A DNA stretch of 46,086 nt from Candidatus Saganbacteria bacterium (GCA_013202975.1 JABMQY010000068.1:1-46086); one strand, 5' to 3'. Counted from the stretch's first letter, positions 8,737 through 18,037 are shown. Notes: generated by a model not told the origin, from the sequence alone. Numbers and translations: made by a program.

Positions 8737-9835
8737 TAAATATCTCTTTATAAACAGAATAGACTTTCTGGGTGATGCTTGACCAATCAAACTCTTTTCC
8801 TCTCTTAAATCCATTGTTAATTAATTCTTGGCGTAATTGTTGGTCTTTGTAAATCTTTGATATTTTTTCTGCCAGATCGCTCGGGTCTTGTTCTTTAAAA
8901 ATAAGACCGGCATCCCCTATGACATTTGGTATTTCTCCGGAAGATGATCCAATTATAGGTGTCCCGCAGAGCATTGCTTCAACCAAAACCCGGCCAAACT
9001 GCTCTTTCCATTTTGGAGTTGTTCTTGATGGAAGAGTTAGAAGGTTAGTTGCAGCGTAATAATTTGGAAGTTCTTCAAGGGGTACAGGATCGAGCCAAAT
9101 CGCGTTTTTAGCCTGTTTTTTAAGTTCTTCTTTATCTTTGCCGTCCCCAACAAAGAGTAACTGATGAGGAAAGTTCAATTTTTTTGAAGCGGCCAATAGG
9201 TCTTCAGGCCCTTTTTCTTTTAGCATTCTACCAAAATATCCAATTGTAAATTTATTTAAGCCAAGCTTTTGTCTCAGTTTAGTTGAGTCTTTTGGTGAAA
9301 ACAATTTGGTTTCGATCCCCAAATAAATAGTATGAATTGGTTTGTTGTATTTCCAATGCAAGAGAACCTTTTTCATCTCTTCTGCGCAAGCAATTGCAGC
9401 AGACGAGTATTTATAAGTTTGATTTTGAATATTGATCCAATTATTAGGGTAGTCTTTGACCTGGTTTTGAAGGGTTTGGAAAATTAATTCTGCTCTAGGA
9501 CAAATCTTTTTAATCCAAAAGTTTAAGTAGGCAGCATTGTTGTGCCACGGTTCTTCAAACAGGTGGATTAAGTCTGGTTTTGTTTTCCATAAATAATAGG
9601 GGAGGAGGGGGTAGATTGAGAGCAGTGGGTCCTGGGGATTAATTGCATACCCGACAATTACTTTGTATTTTGCGTTTTTGGGAACGTGGGCCTTAACCTT
9701 TCTGCTTCCTTCGATACTGTATTGCGGAACAAGAAGGGTTATGTCTAAATCATCATATTCTGCAAGTTCAGCGATGTATTTCTGATAGCTTTCGACGACC
9801 GCAGCATGCCAGATAAAGAGTATTTTTTTCTTCAT
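8723..9835 (-). CDS. GT4 family glycosyltransferase
   Basis: A 370-residue GT-B fold retaining glycosyltransferase. The C-terminal half has the GT4 signature: FTIGYFGRMLKEKGPEDLL, then EQFGRVLVEAMLCGTPIIGSSSGEIPN, containing the E-x7-E pair that binds the nucleotide sugar. The N-terminal half (ILFIWHAAVV..., then LVPQYS) is the variable acceptor domain. No signal peptide or membrane helix is evident, so it should act on the cytoplasmic face on a growing lipid-linked glycan. It overlaps the next LpxB-like gene by 4 bases. Donor and acceptor are unknown. Confidence 0.88.
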   Translation of the reverse strand: MKKKILFIWHAAVVESYQKYIAELAEYDDLDITLLVPQYSIEGSRKVKAHVPKNAKYKVIVGYAINPQDPLLSIYPLLPYYLWKTKPDLIHLFEEPWHNNAAYLNFWIKKICPRAELIFQTLQNQVKDYPNNWINIQNQTYKYSSAAIACAEEMKKVLLHWKYNKPIHTIYLGIETKLFSPKDSTKLRQKLGLNKFTIGYFGRMLKEKGPEDLLAASKKLNFPHQLLFVGDGKDKEELKKQAKNAIWLDPVPLEELPNYYAATNLLTLPSRTTPKWKEQFGRVLVEAMLCGTPIIGSSSGEIPNVIGDAGLIFKEQDPSDLAEKISKIYKDQQLRQELINNGFKRGKEFDWSSITQKVYSVYKEIFNEKP

Positions 9836-10875
9836 GAAATGTTTTTTGCTATTGTCTCAATCGCCCCAGGCTTTCCCATCCTCTCTTTTCCGCTCTTTCC
9901 CATATTTTCCCTAAGTCTGGGATCGCCAATTATTTCAAGACATTTGTTGCTGATTTTTTGAAAGTTTCTTTCTGGAATAAAGGCTAATGCTTTTCCCAAA
10001 AGCTGGGTTTGCGCTTCACCAAACTTTTTAGTATATTGTGATCCCTGTCCGGGAAAGGAGATAACCGGAATTCCAAGGCCGGCAGCCTGTTCATTTCCAG
10101 TCCCTGAAAGGCCTAGGATCACACTTGATTCTGCCAGTACCTCCTCAAAAGGTTTTACGATAAAGGGAGAGGGGACACCTGATGTTAAAACCCGTGGTTC
10201 TTTTAATGCCATTACAAACTCAATTTTGTCGTCAAGCTTTTTTATTTCTTTGGATATCCTGATGAAATCATTGATGTTTTGATCAATGTCGGAGTCTCTT
10301 GTTCCAGGGAGTAGGCCAATTGTTTTAGGGGATAGGTTATAGGTTATAGGGGATAGGGTGTCCATGAGTGGGTTGCCTACAAACTCTGCTCTTATACTTT
10401 TTAGCTTCAAATTATCCGCTGTTAATTGATCTCGAGTATAAACTTTCTTTGCAGATTTTAAGAGCCAGATTTCCCAAGGGGTATATGAATACCCAAACCA
10501 TTCATAATAGTCGGTTTTGTTAACACCGATAAAGATAAAGGGAGCTTTTGTTATCTTTGCGCAAATTATTGGGACAATATCTCCGATTGCAATAACTAGA
10601 TCGGGCTTTTCATTTGTTAAGATTTTATAGAATTGTCCAATCTGTCCAAATAGACCATTTGCTATGTCCTTCCAAAGATAGGATAGGTTCCTTAAAGAAA
10701 AACCTCCAGAGGGGAGCTTTTTTCTTGGTCCGAGCACTTTACATTTATAGGCCTTCCCTTCGCCAACAAGGGGAAGAGCGATTATGGAACCGCGACGTTT
10801 AGTCGCAGGTTCCTCAGCGAGCTTGGCCCCGACTAAATCTTCACCATGACCATTGCTGATTATAAGAAGCTTCAT
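9832..10875 (-). CDS. LpxB-related glycosyltransferase (SNGHGED family)
   Basis: A 347-residue protein starting LLIISNGHGEDLVGAKLA and containing ALPLVGEGKAY, hallmarks of a GT-B family related to lipid-A-disaccharide synthase and known in cyanobacteria and relatives. GLLPGTRDSDI and LGLSGTGNEQAAGLGIPVISFPGQG are the LpxB-like donor-site motifs. Its exact reaction is not known to me. Two stretches look like repeat-derived insertions: residues about 21-29 (EEPATKRRG), encoded by a palindrome, and LSPITYNLSPKT, encoded by the TATAGG-type repeat. Neighbouring MsbA and a second LpxB-like protein suggest a glycolipid role. Confidence 0.8.
   Translation of the reverse strand: MKLLIISNGHGEDLVGAKLAEEPATKRRGSIIALPLVGEGKAYKCKVLGPRKKLPSGGFSLRNLSYLWKDIANGLFGQIGQFYKILTNEKPDLVIAIGDIVPIICAKITKAPFIFIGVNKTDYYEWFGYSYTPWEIWLLKSAKKVYTRDQLTADNLKLKSIRAEFVGNPLMDTLSPITYNLSPKTIGLLPGTRDSDIDQNINDFIRISKEIKKLDDKIEFVMALKEPRVLTSGVPSPFIVKPFEEVLAESSVILGLSGTGNEQAAGLGIPVISFPGQGSQYTKKFGEAQTQLLGKALAFIPERNFQKISNKCLEIIGDPRLRENMGKSGKERMGKPGAIETIAKNIS
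10326..10359 (+). repeat. TATAGG-type repeat inside an LpxB-like gene
   Basis: GGGGATAGGTTATAGG-like sequence encodes LSPITYNLSP on the minus strand, in frame, just before the GLLPGTR donor-site motif. Confidence 0.7.
10786..10813 (+). repeat. Palindromic repeat inside an LpxB-like gene
   Basis: GGAACCGCGAC and GTCGCAGGTTCC form an 11-base-pair stem with one bulged A and a 5-base loop. It encodes part of EEPATKRRG near the N-terminus, where relatives have a short helix. Confidence 0.7.
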
Positions 10876-12596
10876 CCTGGTTCCTTAAACTGCATATCAT
10901 AGAGCATTTTGTAGATTCCGCCCTTTTTAAGGAGCTCATAGTGTTTTCCCTGCTCTACAATTTTCCCTTTATCCAAAACCAGTATTTTGTTGGCATGCTG
11001 TACAGTTGAGAGCCGATGGGCAATTACAAAAGTTGTCCTGCCGGACATAAGTTTTTCCATCGCCTCCTGAACTAACCGTTCAGATTCAGTGTCCAGGGCA
11101 GAAGTAGCTTCATCAAAAATAAGTATTTTTGGGTTTCGAAGCAGGGCCCGGGCAATTGCTACTCGCTGTCTCTGTCCTCCCGAGAGCTCAACCCCCCGCT
11201 CACCGACTTGGGTGTCATATCCTTGTTTTAACTCAATTATAAAATTATGGGCATTGGCAATTTTTGCGGCTTGTTTTATTTCGTCCTCGGTTGCTCCGAC
11301 TTTACCGTATGCAATATTTTCTTTGATAGTTCCGGTAAATAGAACCGTTTCCTGGGTAACAATTCCCAATTGTGAGCGCAGAGAATGGAGTTTTAGATCT
11401 TTTAGCTCTTCTCCGTCAATGGTAATCTGCCCGCTGATCGGATCATAAAAACGGGGAATTAGGTTTACAAAAGAGGTTTTTCCGGCCCCGGACCTTCCTA
11501 CCAGGGCAATAATTTCATTTTTGTCGGCCTTTAGGCTTATGTTATCCAGAACAAGTTCTTGTTCCTCTTTGTAGCGGAAAGAGACAGATTTAAACTCGAC
11601 CCTCCCCTGAATATTAATATCCCTGGCGTTTTCTTTTTCCTTGACTGTCGGTTCCAGGTCAATTATTTCGAATATCCGTGCTGCCGAAGCCAGTGATTTT
11701 TGAACAATTACGTTTATATCTCCCAGTTTTGATACCGGATCGGCAATTAAGGCAATGCCGGCAAAAAAGGCAATAAGATTTGAAGGGTCTAGTTTTCCGG
11801 TTACCACTTCATATCCGCCGTACCAGATAATTGATACCATCCCCAGGACCTGGATAAAGGCCAAAAGAGGGGTCTGGGTAACGCTGATCTGGACCTGTTT
11901 TAGGGAGAGCCAAAAACTCTTTTCGGACTCTTTTTTGAATTTCTTAACCTCCTCTTTTTCCATTGCAAAGGATTTTACGATCTTAACTCCGGCCACTTTT
12001 TCTTCGAGAATTGAAGAGATATCGGCTGTTTTTTTCTGGGCGTCTAAAGAAACCTTATGCATTTGCTTGCCGAATTTATTAATTACAACGGATAAAAAGG
12101 GAATAATCAAGAGGGTTAAAAGTGACAGGCGCCAGTTTAGATAAAAAAGATAACAGATTGCTCCGACTAGTGTCAGCATATTGGGAAGCAGTTGTATTAC
12201 GGACGAAATTATTCCGTTCTGAATTTGGTCTATATCGTTAGTTGATCGTGCAATTAAATCTCCGGTCCGCCATTTGGTGAAAAAATCTAGTGATAGGTTG
12301 TGCAGGTGTTCAAACAACTGGGTCCTTAAATCATATAACATTCTTTGTGCGGCAAATGATATAAGATATCCCTGCCCGTAGGTAGCAATTCCTCGCAAAA
12401 AGTAAATGCCGACAGCACCAAAAACAACCAGGTTTAGGTGAATTAGATTCTTTTGGGCAATGGCATCAGATAATTTGGCAATTAATGGAATGATCGCAAT
12501 ATTGCAGGCCGAGTAAATAATCATAGAAAACAATGCACCCGCAACATGTTTTTTGTATGGTTTTAGGTATTTAGCCAGCCGTATAAAGAGATTCAC
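10872..12596 (-). CDS. MsbA-like lipid exporter, ABC transporter permease/ATPase
   Basis: A 574-residue half-transporter: six transmembrane helices over roughly residues 15-290, then a nucleotide-binding domain. Walker A is GRSGAGKTS (about 368-375), the Q-loop lies in GIVTQETVLF, the signature LSGGQ at 471-475 and Walker B ILIFDEATSALD from 491. Sequence and length match the MsbA/BmrA exporter group. MsbA flips lipid A-core across the inner membrane, and the place between two LpxB-like genes in a glycan operon supports a glycolipid substrate. It overlaps both neighbours by 4 and 26 bases, so it is surely co-transcribed. Confidence 0.9.
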   Translation of the reverse strand: MNLFIRLAKYLKPYKKHVAGALFSMIIYSACNIAIIPLIAKLSDAIAQKNLIHLNLVVFGAVGIYFLRGIATYGQGYLISFAAQRMLYDLRTQLFEHLHNLSLDFFTKWRTGDLIARSTNDIDQIQNGIISSVIQLLPNMLTLVGAICYLFYLNWRLSLLTLLIIPFLSVVINKFGKQMHKVSLDAQKKTADISSILEEKVAGVKIVKSFAMEKEEVKKFKKESEKSFWLSLKQVQISVTQTPLLAFIQVLGMVSIIWYGGYEVVTGKLDPSNLIAFFAGIALIADPVSKLGDINVIVQKSLASAARIFEIIDLEPTVKEKENARDINIQGRVEFKSVSFRYKEEQELVLDNISLKADKNEIIALVGRSGAGKTSFVNLIPRFYDPISGQITIDGEELKDLKLHSLRSQLGIVTQETVLFTGTIKENIAYGKVGATEDEIKQAAKIANAHNFIIELKQGYDTQVGERGVELSGGQRQRVAIARALLRNPKILIFDEATSALDTESERLVQEAMEKLMSGRTTFVIAHRLSTVQHANKILVLDKGKIVEQGKHYELLKKGGIYKMLYDMQFKEPG

Positions 12597-13743
12597 TTAA
12601 TATTTCTCCTATGATAATTTCTGCGGCATTTGATTCACCCATTATTTTTTTTAATTTAATCCCGATTTGATTTGTTTTTTCGGGATGGTTGATCAGGTCT
12701 AATATCTTTGCAACCACCTCTTCGGTGGTAAGGTTGCCGCGCATTTCGGGGATTATCATTTTTTGGGCGCGAATATTGGGGAGAGCAAAAAACTTGGTCT
12801 TGCGGTTAATAATATTTGCTGCGGCTCTCTTTATTGGTTTTCCTAAAAAAGGGATTTTTGTGATGTAATGTAATAATCCTTCAAGAGGAATATCATCAAG
12901 TTTATTTAGCGGAAAGAGCATTAAGGTGGGTATCCCTAATGTAGCTATGTGGGCGGTATTGGTTCCTGGGATTGTGACAGCCAGGTCGGCTGCGCTTATC
13001 ACGTTAAGCGGAGCCATAACGTCAAAAAGGTTGTCAACCATTTTAGATTCAATGTCCTGCATACTTGAAAAAGGGGAAATAATCAGCAGAAATTGACTTC
13101 CCGGGATAATCTTTTTTATTTCTCCGGCCACTTCTGTATAAAAAGGGAGCATGTAGTCTATTTCCCATTCACGGCTCCCCGGTAAAAAGGCAATAATGGG
13201 TCTCTCGGTATTCAGTTTCCAGGTTTTTATTACTTCATGTTTTGGATCCGCACTGACCGAATTAATCATCAGATCGCCGGCAATGGTGATTTTTTCGCCT
13301 GGAATCCTGGCATGGCGCAATTCTTTTTTTGCTTTTTGGTCAATAACAAAGAATTTTTTGAAAAGATTTTTCCAGCCGGCTTTTTGTCCGTGCAGGTAAG
13401 CATAGGGCCGGTAGCCCAGTTTTTTTGCAATCAGGATAGGGTGCATTAAATCCCCTCCCAAATAAAGCACCACACCTTTATATTTAAATTTTAATTCCCG
13501 TTTTAGTGGAATGCCCAGAATCCATTTTCTGTATTCTTCGGATGTAATAATATTATCCACTCCCAGGGATTTTGCGAATTGAATTTCCCGGCCGGAAGAA
13601 AACTGGCAGGGAGTAATGACCAGGGTTGTTCTAATTGGCTGGAGTTTTGATGAAACGCTTTTTATCTTTTCAACTACCGGTTTTACCAGCGAGCTCAACT
13701 CTCCCGGGCTGTTGGCTACCAGGATAAACTCTAAGCTTTCCAC
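12571..13743 (-). CDS. LpxB-like lipid-A-disaccharide synthase-related protein
   Basis: A 390-residue GT-B protein with LpxB features: LVANSPGELSSLVKPVVEKI at the start, where LpxB has AGE-SGD, GGDLMHP near residue 95, FLPGSREWEIDYMLP (LpxB: LLPGSR.SEI) and AADLAVTIPGTNTAHIATLGIPTLMLFPLNK in the donor site. LpxB joins two acylated glucosamines to build lipid A. The replacement of the usual SGT.TLE motif by PGTNTAH and the altered N-terminus argue for a divergent family member with perhaps another lipid-linked substrate. The thrC stop lies directly next to its start codon. Confidence 0.78.
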   Translation of the reverse strand: MESLEFILVANSPGELSSLVKPVVEKIKSVSSKLQPIRTTLVITPCQFSSGREIQFAKSLGVDNIITSEEYRKWILGIPLKRELKFKYKGVVLYLGGDLMHPILIAKKLGYRPYAYLHGQKAGWKNLFKKFFVIDQKAKKELRHARIPGEKITIAGDLMINSVSADPKHEVIKTWKLNTERPIIAFLPGSREWEIDYMLPFYTEVAGEIKKIIPGSQFLLIISPFSSMQDIESKMVDNLFDVMAPLNVISAADLAVTIPGTNTAHIATLGIPTLMLFPLNKLDDIPLEGLLHYITKIPFLGKPIKRAAANIINRKTKFFALPNIRAQKMIIPEMRGNLTTEEVVAKILDLINHPEKTNQIGIKLKKIMGESNAAEIIIGEILSESLYTAG

Positions 13744-14793
13744 TCAGTATCCAAGCTCCCGAGCAACAGCGGCAGTGTTGCAGAGGATGCTTTTTGGTTT
13801 TTGACCGGTTTTGATGGCGGTGTCCGGATCTTTTAGGCCGTGTCCGGTTAATACGCAGACAACTAATTGTTGATCAGGAATCTTTCCCTCTTTCCTTCTC
13901 TTTAGCAGTCCGGCAACAGAAGCTGCCGAGGCCGGTTCACAAAAGACTCCGACTTTTCCGGCAACCAATTTGTAGGCTTCGATTATCTCATCGTCGGTTA
14001 CAGAAGTAATAGATCCGCCTGATTGATCTCTTGCAGCCTCTGCGGTTTTCCATGAGGCAGGATTTCCGATTCTAATGGCCGTAGCAATGGTTTCTGGATT
14101 ATTAACCGGATGGCCCAGCACTATCGGTGCCGATCCGGCTGCCTGAAAACCGGTCATTTTGGGGAGCTTGCTGATTTTCTTATTGTCAAAATATTCCTTA
14201 AAACCCTTCCAATAGGCAGTTATATTTCCGGCATTTCCAACCGGAAGACAAAAGTAGTCCGGAACAGCGCCAAGTTGATCATAAACTTCAAAGGCCCCGG
14301 TCTTTTGCCCCTCAATTCTAAACGGGTTGATTGAATTGACTATTTCAACCGGATATTTCTCTCCCATCTCGCGGACCAGTTCAAGCGCCTGGTCGAAGTT
14401 TCCGTCTACCTCAAATACTTTTGCCCCGTGCATGATGGCTTGTGAAAGTTTTCCCAGGGCGATTTTTCCTTTCGGGATAATAACGATACAGTCCATATCT
14501 GCCCGGCAGGCATAAGCTGCTGCAGAAGCAGAGGTATTTCCGGTTGAAGCACAAATAACTGCTTTGGAGCCCTTTTCTTTTGCTTTTGAGATTGCCAGGG
14601 TCATACCGCGGTCTTTGAATGATCCGGTCGGATTGGCTCCTTCATATTTCAAATAAACCTCGCATTTCGTCAGTTCAGATAGGTATTTTGAATGAATTAA
14701 TGGGGTATTTCCTTCATAAAACGTTATTACAGGGGTCTTTTCTGTTACTGGCAGGTATTTGCGATAAGTTTCAATAACGCCTTTGTATTTCAT
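13744..14793 (-). CDS. thrC: Threonine synthase
   Basis: A 349-residue PLP enzyme that converts O-phosphohomoserine to threonine. [18 protein letters not shown] carries the Schiff-base lysine, [15 protein letters not shown] is the phosphate-binding loop, and [15 protein letters not shown] is the conserved glycine-rich PLP-phosphate site. The length matches the short (Bacillus/mycobacterial) class. It is the first gene of the surface-glycan operon with only a junction between its stop and the next start, an unusual partner. A promoter with extended -10 sits 6 bases before the ATG, predicting a leaderless message. Confidence 0.93.
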   Translation of the reverse strand: MKYKGVIETYRKYLPVTEKTPVITFYEGNTPLIHSKYLSELTKCEVYLKYEGANPTGSFKDRGMTLAISKAKEKGSKAVICASTGNTSASAAAYACRADMDCIVIIPKGKIALGKLSQAIMHGAKVFEVDGNFDQALELVREMGEKYPVEIVNSINPFRIEGQKTGAFEVYDQLGAVPDYFCLPVGNAGNITAYWKGFKEYFDNKKISKLPKMTGFQAAGSAPIVLGHPVNNPETIATAIRIGNPASWKTAEAARDQSGGSITSVTDDEIIEAYKLVAGKVGVFCEPASAASVAGLLKRRKEGKIPDQQLVVCVLTGHGLKDPDTAIKTGQKPKSILCNTAAVARELGY

Positions 14794-14799
14794 ACTAAT

Positions 14800-14808
14800 A
14801 TTATATCA
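14800..14808 (-). promoter_or_regulatory. Extended -10 promoter of thrC, leaderless
   Basis: Minus-strand TGATATAAT: TGn followed by a perfect TATAAT (14800-14805). Only 6 bases separate it from the ATG at 14793, so transcription should begin at or within a base or two of the start codon. No Shine-Dalgarno is present. No good -35 was seen. Confidence 0.7.
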
Positions 14809-14830
14809 TGGCCAATGTTGCAATTTGAGT

Positions 14831-14857
14831 GAAATTTTTGTGTAGGATGGGCGATAC
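14831..14857 (+). promoter_or_regulatory. Sigma-28-like promoter of the first FGE-like gene, leaderless
   Basis: GAAATTTT (14831-14838), 11-base spacer, GGCGATAC (14850-14857). The ATG at 14864 follows after 6 bases and has no Shine-Dalgarno, so the mRNA should start at the start codon. It is back to back with the thrC promoter. Confidence 0.75.
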
Positions 14858-14863
14858 ATATAT

Positions 14864-15985
14864 ATGGCAAGTAGTCTTTTAACAAAAATACAAACAAAGC
14901 TGCAAGCAAATCCGATTAAGGGGTTTTCTTTGGCAAAAAAAACTCAAGGATTTGGGGTTAGTTCTTTGCGAGATTTACCCCCGACGCTTAAGGGGAAATA
15001 TTATGATGGTATCCTGTTGGCGGTCTCAAATTCATTTAATTTTCTTCCAAATGATGTTTTGTGGGACAATGCTGCAAAACTGGCTGTTTTGGCCCACCCG
15101 ACCTTTTTAGATAAGTTGGAGGAAGGGTTGGATGCTGCATTAAATTCTTTTAAATTTGAGATAAAGACTGTGCTGAACGCAAAAACAAAAAATCTCTATA
15201 TCCTGGCTGATGAAAAAAACATGGGAATAGTTAAAGCTTTGGAAGAAGAGGAACAAACGCTTCCGGCACCATATGGTGCGGGGTCAACAATGGAACCAGG
15301 AGGAAGAATAGTAACTCCCGATCAAGCGGAAAGAGCTGTTTCTCTTATTGAAATTCCAAGCGGAGAATATAGCACCGGTTTATACTCTGTTTCGATTACA
15401 TTTTTTTCCTGTTCTCCCAGGCTTGTTACTAATTCTGAATATGCAGAATTCATGAAAACAGATCCTTATAATAGGGCATCGTTTTGGAGCAAGCCAGGTT
15501 GGGCGTGGATTCAAAAGAGAAGGATTGATGGGCCAAGGCTTTTGCGTGGTGGAAGGTTTTCTCAACCAGACCAGCCGGTTGTTTGTGTGAGTTGGTATGA
15601 GGCACAAGCCTATTTAAAATGGGCTGGGATGAGATTTTTAACACAGCATGAAATGTTATATCTGGCCATGAGCAACTTGGTCCAAAAAGTACCGGCTGTC
15701 AGGGGGATGACGATTGATTCTCCGGAGTGGTTGTCGGATTGATATTCTGAATCATATCCAGAGCAATTGAGGATACAGGAGGGAAAGGATAAGGCAAGGG
15801 CTGATGACCTTGATGAGCTGGTTGGTGCAGTTGGGGTAGATATGAGATATCGAGGAATTATCAATCCCAGGGGCCCAATGAGAGGGCAGATGAAGATGTT
15901 TTCAAATTTGTCAGGATCGGTTGATTCTGAAGAACCGCAAAAAAGATCTAGATTAATTGGCTTCCGCGCTGCGAAGAGTTTATAG
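14864..15985 (+). pseudogene. FGE-like domain protein interrupted by in-frame TGA at a conserved Trp
   Basis: An open frame of 292 codons ends at TGA 15740-15742; the same frame then runs 80 more codons to TAG at 15983. Read through, it makes a 373-residue protein: an N-terminal region of about 155 residues I do not recognise, then a formylglycine-generating-enzyme-like (SUMF/FGE-sulfatase) fold from about 164 (IEIPSGEYSTG) through VVCVSWYEAQAYLKWAGMR to a terminal GFRAAKSL. TGA sits in EWLSD-TGA-YSESY, where the family nearly always has Trp (EW.SDWY). TGA stops neighbouring genes, so this is probably a TGG-to-TGA nonsense mutation, leaving an unfinished domain; programmed readthrough is the alternative. 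The catalytic cysteine pair of FGE is absent. Confidence 0.8.
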
Positions 15986-16005
15986 CCTACGCTACAAAAT
16001 CATCT

Positions 16006-16032
16006 GAAATTTTCAAAAAATCTTCATGATAT
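16006..16032 (+). promoter_or_regulatory. Sigma-28-like promoter of the NAD operon
   Basis: GAAATTTT (16006-16013), 11-base spacer, CATGATAT (16025-16032). The predicted leader is about 15 bases and carries GAGG (16039-16042) before the ATG at 16055. All seven genes to 23413 are packed head to tail, so this promoter probably drives them all. Confidence 0.7.
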
Positions 16033-16054
16033 ATATTCGAGGTAAATAGATATT

Positions 16055-17065
16055 ATGTTGATATTTAAATTAATCTCTTTTGATTTTAATAATACTGTGA
16101 TTGGGCTCGAATCACCCAGTGTAGAACACTCAGCCCAGCGTTTGCGGCGTTTGGGTCTGCCGGTTGCAACCCCGCTTATTTCAATAATGAGAGAGAGGGG
16201 GCTTTTACAGAATTGTATTAATGCTTTCTTAAGTGCAACTCTCCGTAAGTTTTTACCAGAACAGATATTGTATATGTTTCATGAACAACAAATAATGCCC
16301 CCAGTCGGTTCTATGGTTAAAATTCCTGGTGGAATATATACGGTCGGAAATAATAATTCACTAAATAGAAGTGAAAAACCGGAACATAGGGTTCAAATTG
16401 ATCCTTTTTACCTTGGAGTTTATCCGGTAACTTTTGGTGAATTTAACGAGGCTGTAGAGGATCGGTTATATGTTAGGAAGGAATTTTGGGATGATGAGGG
16501 GTGGAGTCTAGTGGATGAGGGTGATTGGTATCCTCCTGAGTTTGAAGAGAATGAAAAAGATCTTCCGGTTACAGTAATTTCTTGGCATGAGGTGCAGGCC
16601 TATCTTAGATGGGCAGAGAAAAGACTACCAACTGAGCATGAGTGGGAAATTGCAGCATCTGCCGGACAAACGAGGGCTTATTTTCCTCCATTGGCAGTTG
16701 AAAGGGATCCGTTGGGAGATAATATACATTGGAATGATGTGGATCACGATGCCGGCCCGAGCCGAGTAAATAATCCCTATTTTGTTCCAAATCTTTTTGG
16801 CTTGTTTCAAATGTTAGGGAATGTTAGTGAGATGGTCTTTGATTACTTTGATGATGGTTATTATAAGAGATTGTATAAGCAAGAAAAACGAGGACGGGTA
16901 ATTGAACGTAATCCAAAAGATCCTCATTGGAACAATTTTTATGTAAAGAGGGGATGTTCTTTTGATACTCGTGAAAGCTCTTGGCTCAATGTTCATCATC
17001 GCGGTATTTTTCTTAAGCCTAATAGAGTATCTGACCTTGGTTTTCGCGCGGCTAAAGATATTTGA
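16055..17065 (+). CDS. FGE-like (SUMF-type) protein with novel N-terminal domain
   Basis: A 336-residue protein. Residues 1-80 form a domain shared with the proteins at 31516 and 41632: KLISFDFNN at the start, then LRRLGLPVATPLISIMRERGLL at 29-51. Residues about 85-336 are a formylglycine-generating-enzyme-like fold: IPGGIYTVG, VYPVTFGEF, VISWHEVQAYLRWAEKRLPTEHEWEIAA, LGNVSEMV and a terminal LGFRAAKDI. Active FGE needs two cysteines in the RGGSW.C....CR region; here it reads RGCSFDTRESSWLNVHHRG, so catalysis is unlikely and a binding or structural role is inferred. No signal peptide. First gene of the NAD operon. Confidence 0.83.
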   Translation: MLIFKLISFDFNNTVIGLESPSVEHSAQRLRRLGLPVATPLISIMRERGLLQNCINAFLSATLRKFLPEQILYMFHEQQIMPPVGSMVKIPGGIYTVGNNNSLNRSEKPEHRVQIDPFYLGVYPVTFGEFNEAVEDRLYVRKEFWDDEGWSLVDEGDWYPPEFEENEKDLPVTVISWHEVQAYLRWAEKRLPTEHEWEIAASAGQTRAYFPPLAVERDPLGDNIHWNDVDHDAGPSRVNNPYFVPNLFGLFQMLGNVSEMVFDYFDDGYYKRLYKQEKRGRVIERNPKDPHWNNFYVKRGCSFDTRESSWLNVHHRGIFLKPNRVSDLGFRAAKDI

Positions 17066-17108
17066 ATATGATTAGTTGGGCAGTGGATTAAAATAAGGAG
17101 GAATAATA

Positions 17109-18023
17109 ATGGTTCAATTTTCAATGGTTAAGGGAAAGAGGGTAATTAACGTTTATCCCAGAGTCTTTGCTGCTAAATTCAGACCAGAATGGATGAAATT
17201 AGACAATGAAGCAGTAAGGGGAGCAATGGTTTCTGGTTTAGCTGACTTTTTCGAATCTAATGGTAAAACAAAAGCGGTAATTGGATTATCAGGCGGGCTT
17301 GATTCGTCGGTCGGAGCACAGGTGGCGGTGGAGGCCTTGGGAACAAAAAATGTTATTGGTGTTGCAATGCCCTATCAGAGAATAGGGGGAATTCAAGCTA
17401 ATACCGACTGGCAGGATGCGCATCATTTAGCCAGGCATTTAGGAATAAGATTTATAACTCGAAATATTACCCGAGCGGCCAAAGAATCAGCTTTGGAGGC
17501 AGAAATAGATCCGAGTGATCCGGAATCTCTTTCGGAAACTGATAAAAACAGGTTGGGAAATATTAAGGCCAGGCAGAGAATGGTTATGCTAATGGATCTT
17601 TCGGCCCAGGAAAATGGTCTGGTTGTCGGAACCGGTAATAAGTCTGAAATAATGATTGGCTATTCCACTATTTTTGGGGATGCTGCCTGTGCGATTAATC
17701 CCCTGGCTTATATTTACAAAACCCAGGAGTTTGTTTTTGCAAGGCATATCGGAATGCCCGACTTTATTTTAGATAGAATTCCAAGTGCCGGCTTATATCC
17801 CGGGCAGACCGATGAAGGTCAGCTTGGATTTAGGTATAGCGAGCTTGATCCACTTTGCTTTTTACTTTTTGATCAGGGTTTGTTGCCGCAAGAGGCCGCA
17901 GAGTTTGGTTTTACAAAAAGATTTATCAAGAGAGTTTCGTGGATGCATGGTGCTAATCTATTTAAAGAGAAAATGCCGGAGACTATAAAAATACCTACTT
18001 CCCGTGTCAGGGTAGAGGTATAA
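17109..18023 (+). CDS. nadE: NH3-dependent NAD+ synthase
   Basis: A 304-residue N-type ATP pyrophosphatase that amidates nicotinic acid adenine dinucleotide to NAD+. The PP-loop SGGLDSS is at residues 61-67; VVGTGNKSEIMIGYSTIFGD and the AGLYPGQTDEGQLGFRYSELD block are NadE signatures. There is no glutaminase domain, so ammonia or another subunit supplies nitrogen. A basic N-terminal tail of about 25 residues precedes the usual family start. AAGGAGG lies just upstream of the ATG. The rest of the operon encodes upstream steps of nicotinate salvage, which makes the assignment firm. Confidence 0.92.
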   Translation: MVQFSMVKGKRVINVYPRVFAAKFRPEWMKLDNEAVRGAMVSGLADFFESNGKTKAVIGLSGGLDSSVGAQVAVEALGTKNVIGVAMPYQRIGGIQANTDWQDAHHLARHLGIRFITRNITRAAKESALEAEIDPSDPESLSETDKNRLGNIKARQRMVMLMDLSAQENGLVVGTGNKSEIMIGYSTIFGDAACAINPLAYIYKTQEFVFARHIGMPDFILDRIPSAGLYPGQTDEGQLGFRYSELDPLCFLLFDQGLLPQEAAEFGFTKRFIKRVSWMHGANLFKEKMPETIKIPTSRVRVEV

Positions 18024-18037
18024 GGGAGGGATTTGAG

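Noticed and set aside
15740-15742. Genetic code with TGA as Trp or Gly
   Set aside because: Several intact genes end in TGA (6894, 17065, 22379, 27692, 39276) at family-typical positions, so TGA is an ordinary stop here.
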